A stretch of 64,000 bases of DNA, taken from Streptomyces sp. MP131-18. GTDB taxonomy: Bacteria > Actinomycetota > Actinomycetes > Streptomycetales > Streptomycetaceae. The translations under genes and the position numbers were made by a program. Below are positions 24,278-31,896 of this stretch, in pieces. The DNA is taken from NCBI RefSeq assembly GCF_001984575.1, contig NZ_LZNS01000001.1, positions 6,390,094 to 6,454,093 on the forward strand. Direction: 5' to 3'. Every line of letters begins with the position of its first letter. The stretch's first letter is position 1. Below the pieces are notes generated by a model. The model had not been told where the DNA came from. It did no database searches and saw only the letters and a list, made by a program, of their open reading frames with translations.

Positions 24278-26245
24278 TCAGCGGACCCAGATCGTGATCG
24301 TCGAGCCGCGCGGCGCACTGTCCCCGCTGTGCACGGACTGGTTGAACACCGTGCCGGTGAAGAAGACGCGGTTCACGTCCACTTCGAAGCCCTCGTCCTC
24401 CAGCGTCTCGCGGGCCTCGCCCTCGCTCATGCCCCGCACGTCCGGCACCTCGATCATCTCAGGACCCTTGGAGATGGTCAGCTGTACCGTGTCGCCCTCG
24501 CCGGTGCTCTCCCCGGCCGTGGGCGACTGCTCGGCGACCGTGCCGGACTCCTCCTCGGAGAAGACGCGCTCCTCCTCGACATCCACCTCGAAGCCCTGCG
24601 AGGTCAACTCCTCGATGGCCGAGCCCTCCGGCAGGCCGGTCACGTCCGGCACGAAGACCTCCCGGCCCTTGCTGACCGCGAGGCCGACCGCCGAATCGGG
24701 CCTGCGCTGCTCGCCCGCCGCCGGGTCCGTCTCGATCACGGAGCCGCGCGGGACCTCCTCGGAGTAGCGCCACGTCTCCTCGCCGGGCGTGAGACCCGCG
24801 TCCCGCAGCTCCGCCTGGGCCTCCTCCAGCGGCAGCCCGCGCACGTTGGGCACCTCGGCGACCGCGGGACCCGTCGAGACGGTGATGGTGACCGTCGAGT
24901 TCTTCCGCACGCGCTCGCCGCGTTCCGGGTCGGTCCGCAGCACGAGGCCGCGTTCCACCGACTCCGAGGTGTCCTCCTCGACATCCACCTTCAGGCCCGC
25001 GTCCCGCAGCACCTCGGTGGCCTCCGCCTGCTCCAGGCCGTACACCCCCGGGGTGTGCATGAACTGGCCCGAGTTGATGTACCAGACGCCCAGGCCGCCG
25101 GCCAGCACCACGAGCACCGCGGCGATCAGCGCGAGCACCCGCCGGCTCGGCAGCCGCCGCCCGCCGGGCGCGGCACCCGGCGGGTGGGGCGGCGGCGGCA
25201 GCGGCACGTCGATGCGGGAGGTGGCGTCGGCGCCGTCCGGACCGGCCGCCGGCACACCGGCCGGCCGCGGCACCACCCGGGTCCTGTCGTCGGGTCCGAC
25301 CGCTCCGCTCTCCTCCGCCGCGGCCTGCGCGGCTGCCCGCGCGGCCCCGGCCGCCCGGGCCTCGACGGCCGCGGGCGGCTCGGCGTCCAGTTGCTCGTCG
25401 GTCAGCGCGGCGCGCGCCGCCCGCACCAGCGAGAGCACCCCGGCGGCATCCGCGGGCCGCTCTCCCGGTTCGCGGGCCGCCACCCCGGCCACCAGCCGGT
25501 CCAGCGCCGCGGGCAGCCCCGGCACCGCCTTCGACGGCGGGGGAACGTCCTCGTTCACACGCGCGTACAGCAGCCGCGCCGCGGAGTCCCCGGCGTGGGG
25601 CCGCGCGCCGGTCAGCATCTCGTACAGCAGCACGCCGCAGGCGAAGACGTCGGTGCGGGCGTCGACCGTGCCGCCCTCGATCTGCTCGGGGGCCAGGTAG
25701 GAGACCGTTCCCAGCAGCGAGCCCGTCGTGGCGGAGGTCTGGTTGTCCACGCCGCGCACCAGGCCGAAGTCGGCGATCTTCACCCGGCCGTCGTCACCTA
25801 TGAGCACGTTCTCCGGCTTGATGTCGCGGTGCACCAGGCCGCCGCGGTGGGCGGCGGCGAGGCCGGCGAGCATCGGTTCCAGGATGTCCAGCACCGCGCG
25901 CGGGCGCAGCGCCCCCCGGTCGCGCAGTACGTCGCGCAGCGTGCAGCCCGCGACGTACTCCATCGCGAGATAGACGTACGACCGGTCCGTGCCCTGGTCG
26001 AGGACCCCCACGACGTTCGGGTGGTCCAGCCGTGCCACCGACTTGGCCTCGCGGATGAACCGCTCGACGAACGCCGCGTCCTCGGCCAGCGAAGGGTGCA
26101 TCACCTTGAGTGCGAGCACTCGGTCGAGGCGGGTGTCCACGCCGCGGTAGACCGTTGCCATGCCGCCCACGGCGATTCGCTCCTCGACGCGGTAACGACC
26201 GTCGAGAACGGAACCGAGCAGCGGATCATGAAGGGTGCTGTCCAC
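24278..26245 (-). CDS. pkaF: PASTA-domain Ser/Thr protein kinase (PknB/PkaF type)
   Basis: The 655-residue membrane kinase has an N-terminal Hanks kinase domain (about 15-275) with VGGMATVYRG (P loop), ALKVM (Lys), HRDIKPEN catalytic loop, DFG and a SYLAPEQ activation region. A Pro/Ala juxtamembrane linker follows, then one transmembrane helix near 372-395 (VLALIAAVLVVLAGGLGVWYI) and four extracellular PASTA repeats that bind muropeptides or lipid II. Kinases of this kind tune cell-wall growth and division. In S. coelicolor the corresponding gene is SCO2110 (pkaF as I recall). A possible substrate, an Rv2175c-like protein, lies at 35626. The GTG start has no strong Shine-Dalgarno. Confidence 0.93.
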   Translation of the reverse strand: MDSTLHDPLLGSVLDGRYRVEERIAVGGMATVYRGVDTRLDRVLALKVMHPSLAEDAAFVERFIREAKSVARLDHPNVVGVLDQGTDRSYVYLAMEYVAGCTLRDVLRDRGALRPRAVLDILEPMLAGLAAAHRGGLVHRDIKPENVLIGDDGRVKIADFGLVRGVDNQTSATTGSLLGTVSYLAPEQIEGGTVDARTDVFACGVLLYEMLTGARPHAGDSAARLLYARVNEDVPPPSKAVPGLPAALDRLVAGVAAREPGERPADAAGVLSLVRAARAALTDEQLDAEPPAAVEARAAGAARAAAQAAAEESGAVGPDDRTRVVPRPAGVPAAGPDGADATSRIDVPLPPPPHPPGAAPGGRRLPSRRVLALIAAVLVVLAGGLGVWYINSGQFMHTPGVYGLEQAEATEVLRDAGLKVDVEEDTSESVERGLVLRTDPERGERVRKNSTVTITVSTGPAVAEVPNVRGLPLEEAQAELRDAGLTPGEETWRYSEEVPRGSVIETDPAAGEQRRPDSAVGLAVSKGREVFVPDVTGLPEGSAIEELTSQGFEVDVEEERVFSEEESGTVAEQSPTAGESTGEGDTVQLTISKGPEMIEVPDVRGMSEGEARETLEDEGFEVDVNRVFFTGTVFNQSVHSGDSAPRGSTITIWVR

Positions 26246-26335
26246 GGCGATCGAGTCTACGAGCTGAAACGGAGCGCCCGTCCGCCGACGGCCGTCCCGC
26301 AGCAGGACTGAAGCCGAACGGTGACGGAAGGTCCG

Positions 26336-27538
26336 TCAGCCGCCGACCGGCAGGCCCAGGATTCCGCGGATCTCGATTTCGCTGTCGATTCCCATGGCGT
26401 CGTAGCCGGCCTCGACGTGCCGGGCGAACGCGCTCTCGTCCCCGGCCCCCGCCGCGTCGTTCCAGTGCGCCAGGCTGGTCAGCCTGGCCTCGGCCAGCTC
26501 GGCGACCAGCGGCTCGATCTCCCGCGGCCAGCTCTCCGCGGTCAGCGTGCCGGCCTCCTGTCCGACCGAGTCCGCCATCCGGCCGGCCCACTCCCGGCGG
26601 GCGTCGAGGCCCTCCTCGGGCAGCGGCTCGCCCCAGATCGCCACTTCGAGCGGCGTCGTGACCTCCAGGTACCTGAGCTGGTCGGCGTCCATCGCGGCCG
26701 CGTCGCCGCGCAGCGTCCCGGTCAGCGCACCGCCGCCCGACTGCCCGAAGAAGCAGACGATCTCGCGGTCGCCCAGCTGCCAGGTCGCGGCGCCCGGATA
26801 GTAGTAGTACAGCTGCACGTCGAGCGGCAGCGCCCAGGAGTCCAGCACGTAGCCCTGGACGTGCGCGCCGCACTCGCGGTTGGCCACCGCGAACAGTTCG
26901 TCGTCGCCGGGGAAGGCACCGTGGCCCTCGACCTGGACGGCGGCGAACGCCTCCGCCTCGTGCGGCCCTTCGCACGGCAGCCGGGTGACGGTCAGCTCCT
27001 CGGCGCCCTCATCGAACGTGCCGAGCCCGGCGCCGGAGTCGAAGCAGTCGCCCACCGCGATGTCGAAGACGCTGAGGTCCGTGCCCTCGCGGCCCTGGCC
27101 GTCCTCCTGCTCGCCGCCCGGCGCCCGGACGTCGCCTGGCTGCGCGTGGGCGGACGCGTCGCCGCCGCGCCCCGCGTCGTGGTCCTCGCTGGTCACCACG
27201 GCCGGGATGACGACGGCGAGCGTGAGGATCGCCGTCGAGGCGATGGCCACCGCCGCCACGGCGAGCCCCTTGCCGCGCTCGGCCCTGCGGTCAAGACCGG
27301 CCAGCGCGAGGATGCCGAGCACGAGCCCGGCCGGGAAGAACACCACCGCGGCGATCAGCGAGCCGACCGCGAGCCCGCTGTAGCGCAGCTCCGGCGGCGG
27401 GGCCGGCGCCGGAGGCACCGGCGCCAGCGCGCCCGCGACCGGGACCGGCCCTGGCATCGGCGGGGGCGCCGCGGGCATCGGTGGCAGCTGCGGCGCGGGT
27501 GGCGGGGCCCCGCCGTGCGGCGGCTGCGGTGTGGTCAC
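26336..27538 (-). CDS. DUF4190 / septum-formation domain membrane protein
   Basis: The 400-residue protein begins with a Pro/Ala-rich cytoplasmic stretch (1-48). A DUF4190-type pair of transmembrane helices follows (about 52-110, YSGLAVGSLIAAVVFFPAGLVLGILAL and GLAVAAVAIASTAILTLAVVIPAVV), then an acidic linker. The large extracytoplasmic part resembles the septum_form domain: VGDCFDSG, LPCEGPHEAEAFAAV and RECGAHVQGYVLDSW, with paired cysteines. Function is unknown. It is upstream of the PASTA kinase on the same strand (90-base gap) and both could belong to wall-growth control. Confidence 0.75.
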   Translation of the reverse strand: MTTPQPPHGGAPPPAPQLPPMPAAPPPMPGPVPVAGALAPVPPAPAPPPELRYSGLAVGSLIAAVVFFPAGLVLGILALAGLDRRAERGKGLAVAAVAIASTAILTLAVVIPAVVTSEDHDAGRGGDASAHAQPGDVRAPGGEQEDGQGREGTDLSVFDIAVGDCFDSGAGLGTFDEGAEELTVTRLPCEGPHEAEAFAAVQVEGHGAFPGDDELFAVANRECGAHVQGYVLDSWALPLDVQLYYYYPGAATWQLGDREIVCFFGQSGGGALTGTLRGDAAAMDADQLRYLEVTTPLEVAIWGEPLPEEGLDARREWAGRMADSVGQEAGTLTAESWPREIEPLVAELAEARLTSLAHWNDAAGAGDESAFARHVEAGYDAMGIDSEIEIRGILGLPVGG

Positions 27539-27628
27539 GGTCCCCCCAGGAGCTGGTGCCGGTCGGCTGCGTCGTTCCCGTCATTCCCCGTTGCGGCGCC
27601 GCCCCCCGAGCGACAGCGGGATCGTATA

Positions 27629-28462
27629 TCAGTGCGAGAACGCGGGCCGTTCGGGATCGAACGCCGCGAGCCCCGCCACCGGCGAGGACGCCTCCGCGAA
27701 GTGCCGCCGCGGAATCCGGCCCGCGAGCCGCGCCAGCCGGCCCGCTGCCACCGCGTGCCGCATCGCGTGCGCCATCCGCACCGGTTGGCGCGCCCTGGTC
27801 ACCGCGGAGGCGAGCATCACCCCGGCGCAGCCCAGCTCCATCGCCAGCGCGGCATCGGACGCCGTGCCCGCCCCCGCGTCCAGGATGACCGGCACCCCGG
27901 CCCGCTCGGTGATCAGCTCGAAGTTGTGCGGGTTGCGGATGCCGAGGCCGGAGCCGATGGGGGAGCCGAGTGGCATCACCGCGGCGCAGCCCGCGTCCTC
28001 AAGACGCCGGGCCAGCACCGGATCGTCGTTCGTGTACGGCAGGACCGTGAAGCCGTCGTCGACGAGAATCTCGGCCGCGTCCAGCGTGGCCACCGGGTCG
28101 GGCAGCAGCGTCCGCTCGTCCGCGATCACCTCCAGCTTCACCAGGTCGGTCCCCAGCGCCTCCCGCGCCAGCCGCGCCGTCAGCACCGCCTCGCCCGCGG
28201 TGTAACAGCCCGCCGTGTTCGGCAGCGGCCGGATGCCCAGCTCGTCGAGCACCGAGAGCACCGAGCCCTGCACCGCCGGGTCGAGCCGGCGCATCGCGAC
28301 CGTCGTCAGCTCCGTGCCCGAGGCGGCCAGCGCGTCGTTCAGCACCGTCAGGCTCGGCGCCCCGCCGGTGCCCATGATCAGCCGCGACGTCAGCCGCAGC
28401 CCGCCGAGCACCAGCGCGTCGTCGTCAAGGGCCCCGGAGGACCCGTCGGTTGTTCCGGACAT
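27629..28462 (-). CDS. thiG: Thiazole synthase
   Basis: ThiG makes the thiazole phosphate ring from deoxyxylulose 5-phosphate, dehydroglycine and the ThiS thiocarboxylate. The 277-residue TIM-barrel protein has LIMGTGG, RRLDP, the Schiff-base Lys109 in LVKLEVIAD, VLPYTNDDPVLA, PLGSPIGSGLGI and DAGAGTASDAA. It begins 3 bases after thiS ends, so thiO-thiS-thiG form one transcript under the TPP riboswitch at 29905-29998. The final residues after FAEASSP extend slightly beyond the usual end. Confidence 0.95.
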   Translation of the reverse strand: MSGTTDGSSGALDDDALVLGGLRLTSRLIMGTGGAPSLTVLNDALAASGTELTTVAMRRLDPAVQGSVLSVLDELGIRPLPNTAGCYTAGEAVLTARLAREALGTDLVKLEVIADERTLLPDPVATLDAAEILVDDGFTVLPYTNDDPVLARRLEDAGCAAVMPLGSPIGSGLGIRNPHNFELITERAGVPVILDAGAGTASDAALAMELGCAGVMLASAVTRARQPVRMAHAMRHAVAAGRLARLAGRIPRRHFAEASSPVAGLAAFDPERPAFSH

Positions 28463-28465
28463 GGG

Positions 28466-28678
28466 TCAGCCTCCCTGAACGGCGGTCAGTACCTCGACGC
28501 GGTCGCCCTCGGCCAGCGTGGTGCCGGACCACCGGCTGCGCGGAATCACCGTTTCGTTCACCGCGGCGGCGATGCCCGAGGGGGCCGAGGACAGCCCGGC
28601 CACGAGATCGGCAAGCGACGTGCCCGCGGCCACCTCGCGACGCTCGCCGTTGATCCGGACGGCCAGCAGGTCGCTCAT
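28466..28678 (-). CDS. thiS: Thiamine biosynthesis sulfur carrier ThiS
   Basis: The 70-residue ubiquitin-like protein ends in the obligatory Gly-Gly (AVQGG), the site of adenylation and thiocarboxylation. It shows NGERREV, NETVIPRSRW and EGDRVEVLTAVQGG typical of ThiS. Its ATG overlaps the thiO stop (ATGA), and thiG follows after 3 bases. Confidence 0.95.
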   Translation of the reverse strand: MSDLLAVRINGERREVAAGTSLADLVAGLSSAPSGIAAAVNETVIPRSRWSGTTLAEGDRVEVLTAVQGG

Positions 28679-29898
28679 GCCGCCACCCCCCGGCCCCCGG
28701 CGAACCGCTGTGCGCTGAACGGGCGTGCGTAATCCGGCAGTTCGCCGGTGACCAGCGCATCGGCCAGCGCCTCGCCCGTGACCGGCGCCAGCAGCACCCC
28801 GTTCCGGTGGTGGCCGGTCGCCAGGTGCAGACCCGGCAGCGCGGTCGGCCCGAGCAGCGGCGCGTTGTCCGGCGTGGCGGGCCGCAGCCCGGCCCTGGTC
28901 TCCGTCAGCGGCAGCTCCGTCAGCCCGGGCACCAGCTCGTGCGCGTCCCGCAGCAGCTCGTACACGCCGCCCGCGGTCACCGTGGTGTCCAGGCCGCGCT
29001 CCTCGGAGGTCGCGCCGATCACCAGCTCCCCGCTGAGCCGCGGCACCAGGTAGACGTGGCCGCCGCGCACCACCGCGCGCACCGTGCGCGAAAGGAACGG
29101 CGGCCCGGCGTCCGGCATGCGCAGCCGCAGGACCTGCCCCTTCACCGGCCGCACCGGCACCGCCACCTCGGGCGGCAGCCCGGCCGGCTCGCCGCTGCGG
29201 CAGCCGCCGGCCAGCACCGCCTGCCCGGCCGCCAGCGCCGTTCCGTCCGTGAGCACCACCCCGGTGGCGCGCCCCGCGCGAACGGTCACCTCCCGCGCCC
29301 AGCCGCGGTGGAAGACCACCCCGGCCCGTTCGCAGGCGGTCAGGAGCGCGGCCGTCAGCAGCCGCGGATCGGTCTGGTGGTCGCCGTCCACGCGCAGGCC
29401 CCCGCGCACGCCCGGCGCGAGCATCGGCTCCAGCTTCCTGCACTCACGCCCCGTCAGCCACTGCACATCCAGGCCGCAGCGCTGCTGGAGCAGGTGCAAC
29501 TCCCGCAGCTGCGCGCGGTCGTCGGCGTCGAGCGCCACCGAGAGGGTGCCGCAGGCCCGGTAGCCGATACCCGTTCCCGCGGCCTCGGCCAGCTCGTCGG
29601 CGAACCGCGGATAGCGCGCCGCGGAGGTCAGGTTGAGGTCGAGCAGCGCCTCCTCGCCGTGGTGCAGCTCGGTGACCGCCGCGAGCATGCCCGCCGCGAC
29701 CTGCGCGGCGCCGCCGCCGGGCGACGGGTCGACGACCGCGGTGCGCAGCCCGCGCCCGGCGGCCCGCCAGGCGGTCACCAGGCCGATGACGCCGCCGCCG
29801 ACGACGACCGCGTCGAACGCGGCCCGGCGGCCTGCCGGACCGGCCGCGGACCGTACCCCCGGCCGGTGCGTGTGTGCGTGCGATGTGCGCGAATCCAA
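28675..29898 (-). CDS. thiO: Glycine oxidase ThiO
   Basis: ThiO oxidises glycine to dehydroglycine for thiazole synthesis. The 407-residue FAD enzyme of the D-amino-acid oxidase family has the dinucleotide motif VVVGGGVIGLVTAW near residues 30-45, the AAQVAAGMLA segment, GGCRSGEPAG, and RAGLRPATPDNAPLLGP and GHHRNGVLLAP near the C-terminus. A TTG start at 29898 is chosen: it follows GGGAGGAG by 6 bases, while the upstream ATG at 29940 lies inside the TPP aptamer. The residues between TTG and the FAD motif are His/Arg-rich and unusual, so the true start remains uncertain. Confidence 0.9.
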   Translation of the reverse strand: MDSRTSHAHTHRPGVRSAAGPAGRRAAFDAVVVGGGVIGLVTAWRAAGRGLRTAVVDPSPGGGAAQVAAGMLAAVTELHHGEEALLDLNLTSAARYPRFADELAEAAGTGIGYRACGTLSVALDADDRAQLRELHLLQQRCGLDVQWLTGRECRKLEPMLAPGVRGGLRVDGDHQTDPRLLTAALLTACERAGVVFHRGWAREVTVRAGRATGVVLTDGTALAAGQAVLAGGCRSGEPAGLPPEVAVPVRPVKGQVLRLRMPDAGPPFLSRTVRAVVRGGHVYLVPRLSGELVIGATSEERGLDTTVTAGGVYELLRDAHELVPGLTELPLTETRAGLRPATPDNAPLLGPTALPGLHLATGHHRNGVLLAPVTGEALADALVTGELPDYARPFSAQRFAGGRGVAA

Positions 29899-29904
29899 CG
29901 CGCC

Positions 29905-29998
29905 TCCTCCCTTCGCCGGCATGACCCGGATCAGGTGCATACGGTCGGAGGCCGATCGAGCCTCCCTCTCAGCCCGGTGCGCCGGGCTCCCGCGGGTG
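29905..29998 (-). promoter_or_regulatory. TPP riboswitch (thi box) upstream of thiO
   Basis: On the minus strand the conserved blocks appear in order: GGGAGCCCGG...CCGGGCTGAGAGGGAGG, then ACCTGATCCGGGTCATGCCGGCGAAGGGA. This is a complete TPP aptamer. Its last helix runs into GGGAGGAG, the thiO ribosome site, which suggests control of translation initiation by thiamine pyrophosphate. Confidence 0.95.
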
Positions 29999-30012
29999 CC
30001 TTTCCACCGGCC

Positions 30013-30018
30013 AGCCTA
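30013..30018 (-). promoter_or_regulatory. Possible -10 box of the thi transcript
   Basis: TAGGCT on the minus strand is 15 bases upstream of the riboswitch. No clear -35 was found, and the distal palindromic operator (30051-30068) lies just beyond where it would be. Confidence 0.35.
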
Positions 30019-30050
30019 GTACGGCGCCGGGACGGCGGGCAGCGCGGGCT

Positions 30051-30068
30051 CGAGAGAGCGCTCTCTCG
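30051..30068. promoter_or_regulatory. Distal LacI-type operator
   Basis: CGAGAGAGCGCTCTCTCG is a perfect 18-bp palindrome with the central CG step typical of LacI-family sites. Its centre is 112 bp from that of the proximal operator. Confidence 0.8.
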
Positions 30069-30127
30069 CCTATATGCCCGAACGGCGCCGCGCGGCGGAA
30101 ATCAGTTCCGGGAACGTGCGGGACTCC

Positions 30128-30156
30128 TTGACGCCCCTCGCGGCCACTTCTAAGTT
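30128..30156 (+). promoter_or_regulatory. Promoter of the DUF1996-DUF305-GH16 operon
   Basis: TTGACG (30128-30133) and TAAGTT (30151-30156) are separated by 17 bases. The proximal operator starts 7 bases after the -10 and would cover the start point. Confidence 0.65.
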
Positions 30157-30163
30157 CCCGGTT

Positions 30164-30179
30164 CAGAGAGCGCTCTCTG
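30164..30179. promoter_or_regulatory. Proximal LacI-type operator
   Basis: CAGAGAGCGCTCTCTG is a perfect 16-bp palindrome sharing the AGAGAGCGCTCTCT core with the distal operator. It sits over the expected transcription start, ideal for repression. Confidence 0.8.
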
Positions 30180-30207
30180 GAAGCCCCCCACTCGTGAAGG
30201 AGAGCAT

Positions 30208-31131
30208 GTGAAACGTCCACCTGCGCACGATGCTCCGCCGGGCCGCCGCGGCTGGCCGCGCCGCGCCCTCTTCAGCGCCCTGGCCGCCGTGTCCCTGGTC
30301 GCCTCCCTGATCACCTCCACGGCCGCCACGGCCACGGCCACGGCCACGGAGGAGGCCGACGCCGGAACCCGGGCGGTCCGGGTCGCCGAGTTCGTCGCCG
30401 AGTGCGAGTTCAGCCACCGCGCCCCGGACGACCCGATCGTCTTCCCCGGACTGCCCGGTGCCTCGCACTCGCACAGCTTCTTCGGCAGCACGGTCACGGA
30501 CGCCTACACCAACCTCGGCGACCTGCTCGCCGGGGACAGCACCTGCGAGCCATCCGTCGACCTGTCCTCGTACTGGGTGCCGACCCTGTTCGTCGACGGC
30601 GAGCCGGTCGAGCCGCAGAGCGCCACGTTCTACTACCTCGGCGAGGGCGTGAACCAGGACGTCGTCGGGCAGATCCAGCCGTTCCCGCAGGGGCTCAAGC
30701 TCGTGGCGGGCAACGCGCTGGCGTCCGGGCCCGAGGAATCCTCGGCCCGCTGGTCCTGCCTGCACGCGGGACACGTCAACCCCTCCAAGGACTTCGTCAA
30801 CTGCCCGTCCGGCACGGCGCTGGAGTCGTACCTCGACTTCCCGCAGTGCTGGAACGGCCGGGACCTGGAGTCCTCCGACTTCACCAGCCACATGGCGTAC
30901 CCGGTCGCGGGCGAGTGCCCCGCCACCCACCCGGTCGCGGTGCCCAAGCTCAGGCAGGTGCTGCGCTACCCGGTCAGCGGCGATCCGTCCGGATTCGAGC
31001 TGGCATCCGGGCCCGGATACACCATGCACGGCGACTTCTTCAACGCCTGGCCCGAGGACGAACTCGAGCGGCGGGTGCGGGACTGCATCAATCCCGTCAT
31101 CAAGTGCGGCACGGACGGCGTTCCTTCGTAG
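30208..31131 (+). CDS. Secreted DUF1996 protein
   Basis: The 307-residue protein has a signal peptide (residues 1-40, Arg-rich start then a Leu/Ala/Val core) and a DUF1996 domain covering most of the rest. Repeated histidines occur in conserved-looking motifs: GASHSHSFFGS near 90, CLHAGHVNPS near 190, TSHMAYPV near 230 and GYTMHGDFFNAW near 272, together with paired cysteines. DUF1996 is found in fungi and actinomycetes, often beside carbohydrate-active domains, but has no established activity. It is the first gene after the operator-controlled promoter, GTG start with GAAGGAG. Confidence 0.85.
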   Translation: MKRPPAHDAPPGRRGWPRRALFSALAAVSLVASLITSTAATATATATEEADAGTRAVRVAEFVAECEFSHRAPDDPIVFPGLPGASHSHSFFGSTVTDAYTNLGDLLAGDSTCEPSVDLSSYWVPTLFVDGEPVEPQSATFYYLGEGVNQDVVGQIQPFPQGLKLVAGNALASGPEESSARWSCLHAGHVNPSKDFVNCPSGTALESYLDFPQCWNGRDLESSDFTSHMAYPVAGECPATHPVAVPKLRQVLRYPVSGDPSGFELASGPGYTMHGDFFNAWPEDELERRVRDCINPVIKCGTDGVPS

Positions 31132-31196
31132 CCGGCCGTACCCACGTGCCGGCCCGCGACCGCGGGCCGGCACCGGACGAGAGGGATGGGATTCCG

Positions 31197-31829
31197 ATGA
31201 CACTCACCCCGGCCGCGCGGGCCGCCGCGGCGCTGCTCGCGGGCCTCCTCCTGGCCGGCTGCGGCGGTTCGGACGGCGGCCCCGAGGAGGACGCGGGCGC
31301 CGGCACCGGTCCGGCAGCGGCGACGGACACCGGCGGCACGGCTGGGGCGACCGAGGCGGCCGGCGAGCCGGCCGCGGCCGGTGACCTCAGCCCCACGGAC
31401 CTCGCCTGGGCGCAGCTGATGATCCCGATGAACGACCAGCTGCTGCCCCTGCTCGACGAGGTGACGCGGCGCGGCTCCGCCCCCGAACTCAGGGAGTTCG
31501 CCGAGGAACTCGCCGCGGGCCACGAGACCGAACTGACCGGCCTGCACGCCCTGCTCCGCGACGCCGGCGTGACCTACACCAACGTGCACGAGGGCCACAG
31601 CATGCCCGGCATGGTCACCGACGAGGAACTGGCGGCCCTCGAAGGCACCCGGGACGAGGACTTCGACCGGGAGGCCATGGCCCTCGTCGCGGAACACCTG
31701 GAGCAGTCGGCACGCGTGTCCCGTTCCGAACGGGACGCCGGCTCGGCCGAAGCCGCGACGGCACTCGCCGCGGACCTCGACGAGGCGCGCACCGGCCAGT
31801 TGGCCGAGCTGGAACGGCTCGGCGGCTGA
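31197..31829 (+). CDS. DUF305-like lipoprotein with degenerate His motifs
   Basis: The 210-residue protein has a lipoprotein signal (LLAGLLLAGC, Cys22) and an acidic Ala/Gly/Thr linker. A four-helix DUF305-like domain follows (about 65-205). Canonical DUF305 proteins carry MIPHHQ twice; here the first reads LMIPMNDQ and the second LVAEHLEQ, so most of the histidines are gone, while HEGHSMPGM between helices is histidine/methionine-rich. A metal-related role is possible but untested. It lies between the DUF1996 and GH16 genes in one operon, 65 bases after the first. Confidence 0.78.
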   Translation: MTLTPAARAAAALLAGLLLAGCGGSDGGPEEDAGAGTGPAAATDTGGTAGATEAAGEPAAAGDLSPTDLAWAQLMIPMNDQLLPLLDEVTRRGSAPELREFAEELAAGHETELTGLHALLRDAGVTYTNVHEGHSMPGMVTDEELAALEGTRDEDFDREAMALVAEHLEQSARVSRSERDAGSAEAATALAADLDEARTGQLAELERLGG

Positions 31830-31896
31830 CCCCGCGCACCCCGCCCGGCGGCCCCGCCGCCGCACCCCCCACCAAGGAAAGGACCAGGACGAGATC

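Noticed and set aside
24278..26311. Long open frames antisense to the PASTA kinase and many other genes
   Set aside because: High G+C leaves few stop codons in the other frames. Their translations are Arg/Pro/Ala-rich low-complexity sequence without recognisable domains or ribosome sites, while the chosen frames contain catalytic motifs.
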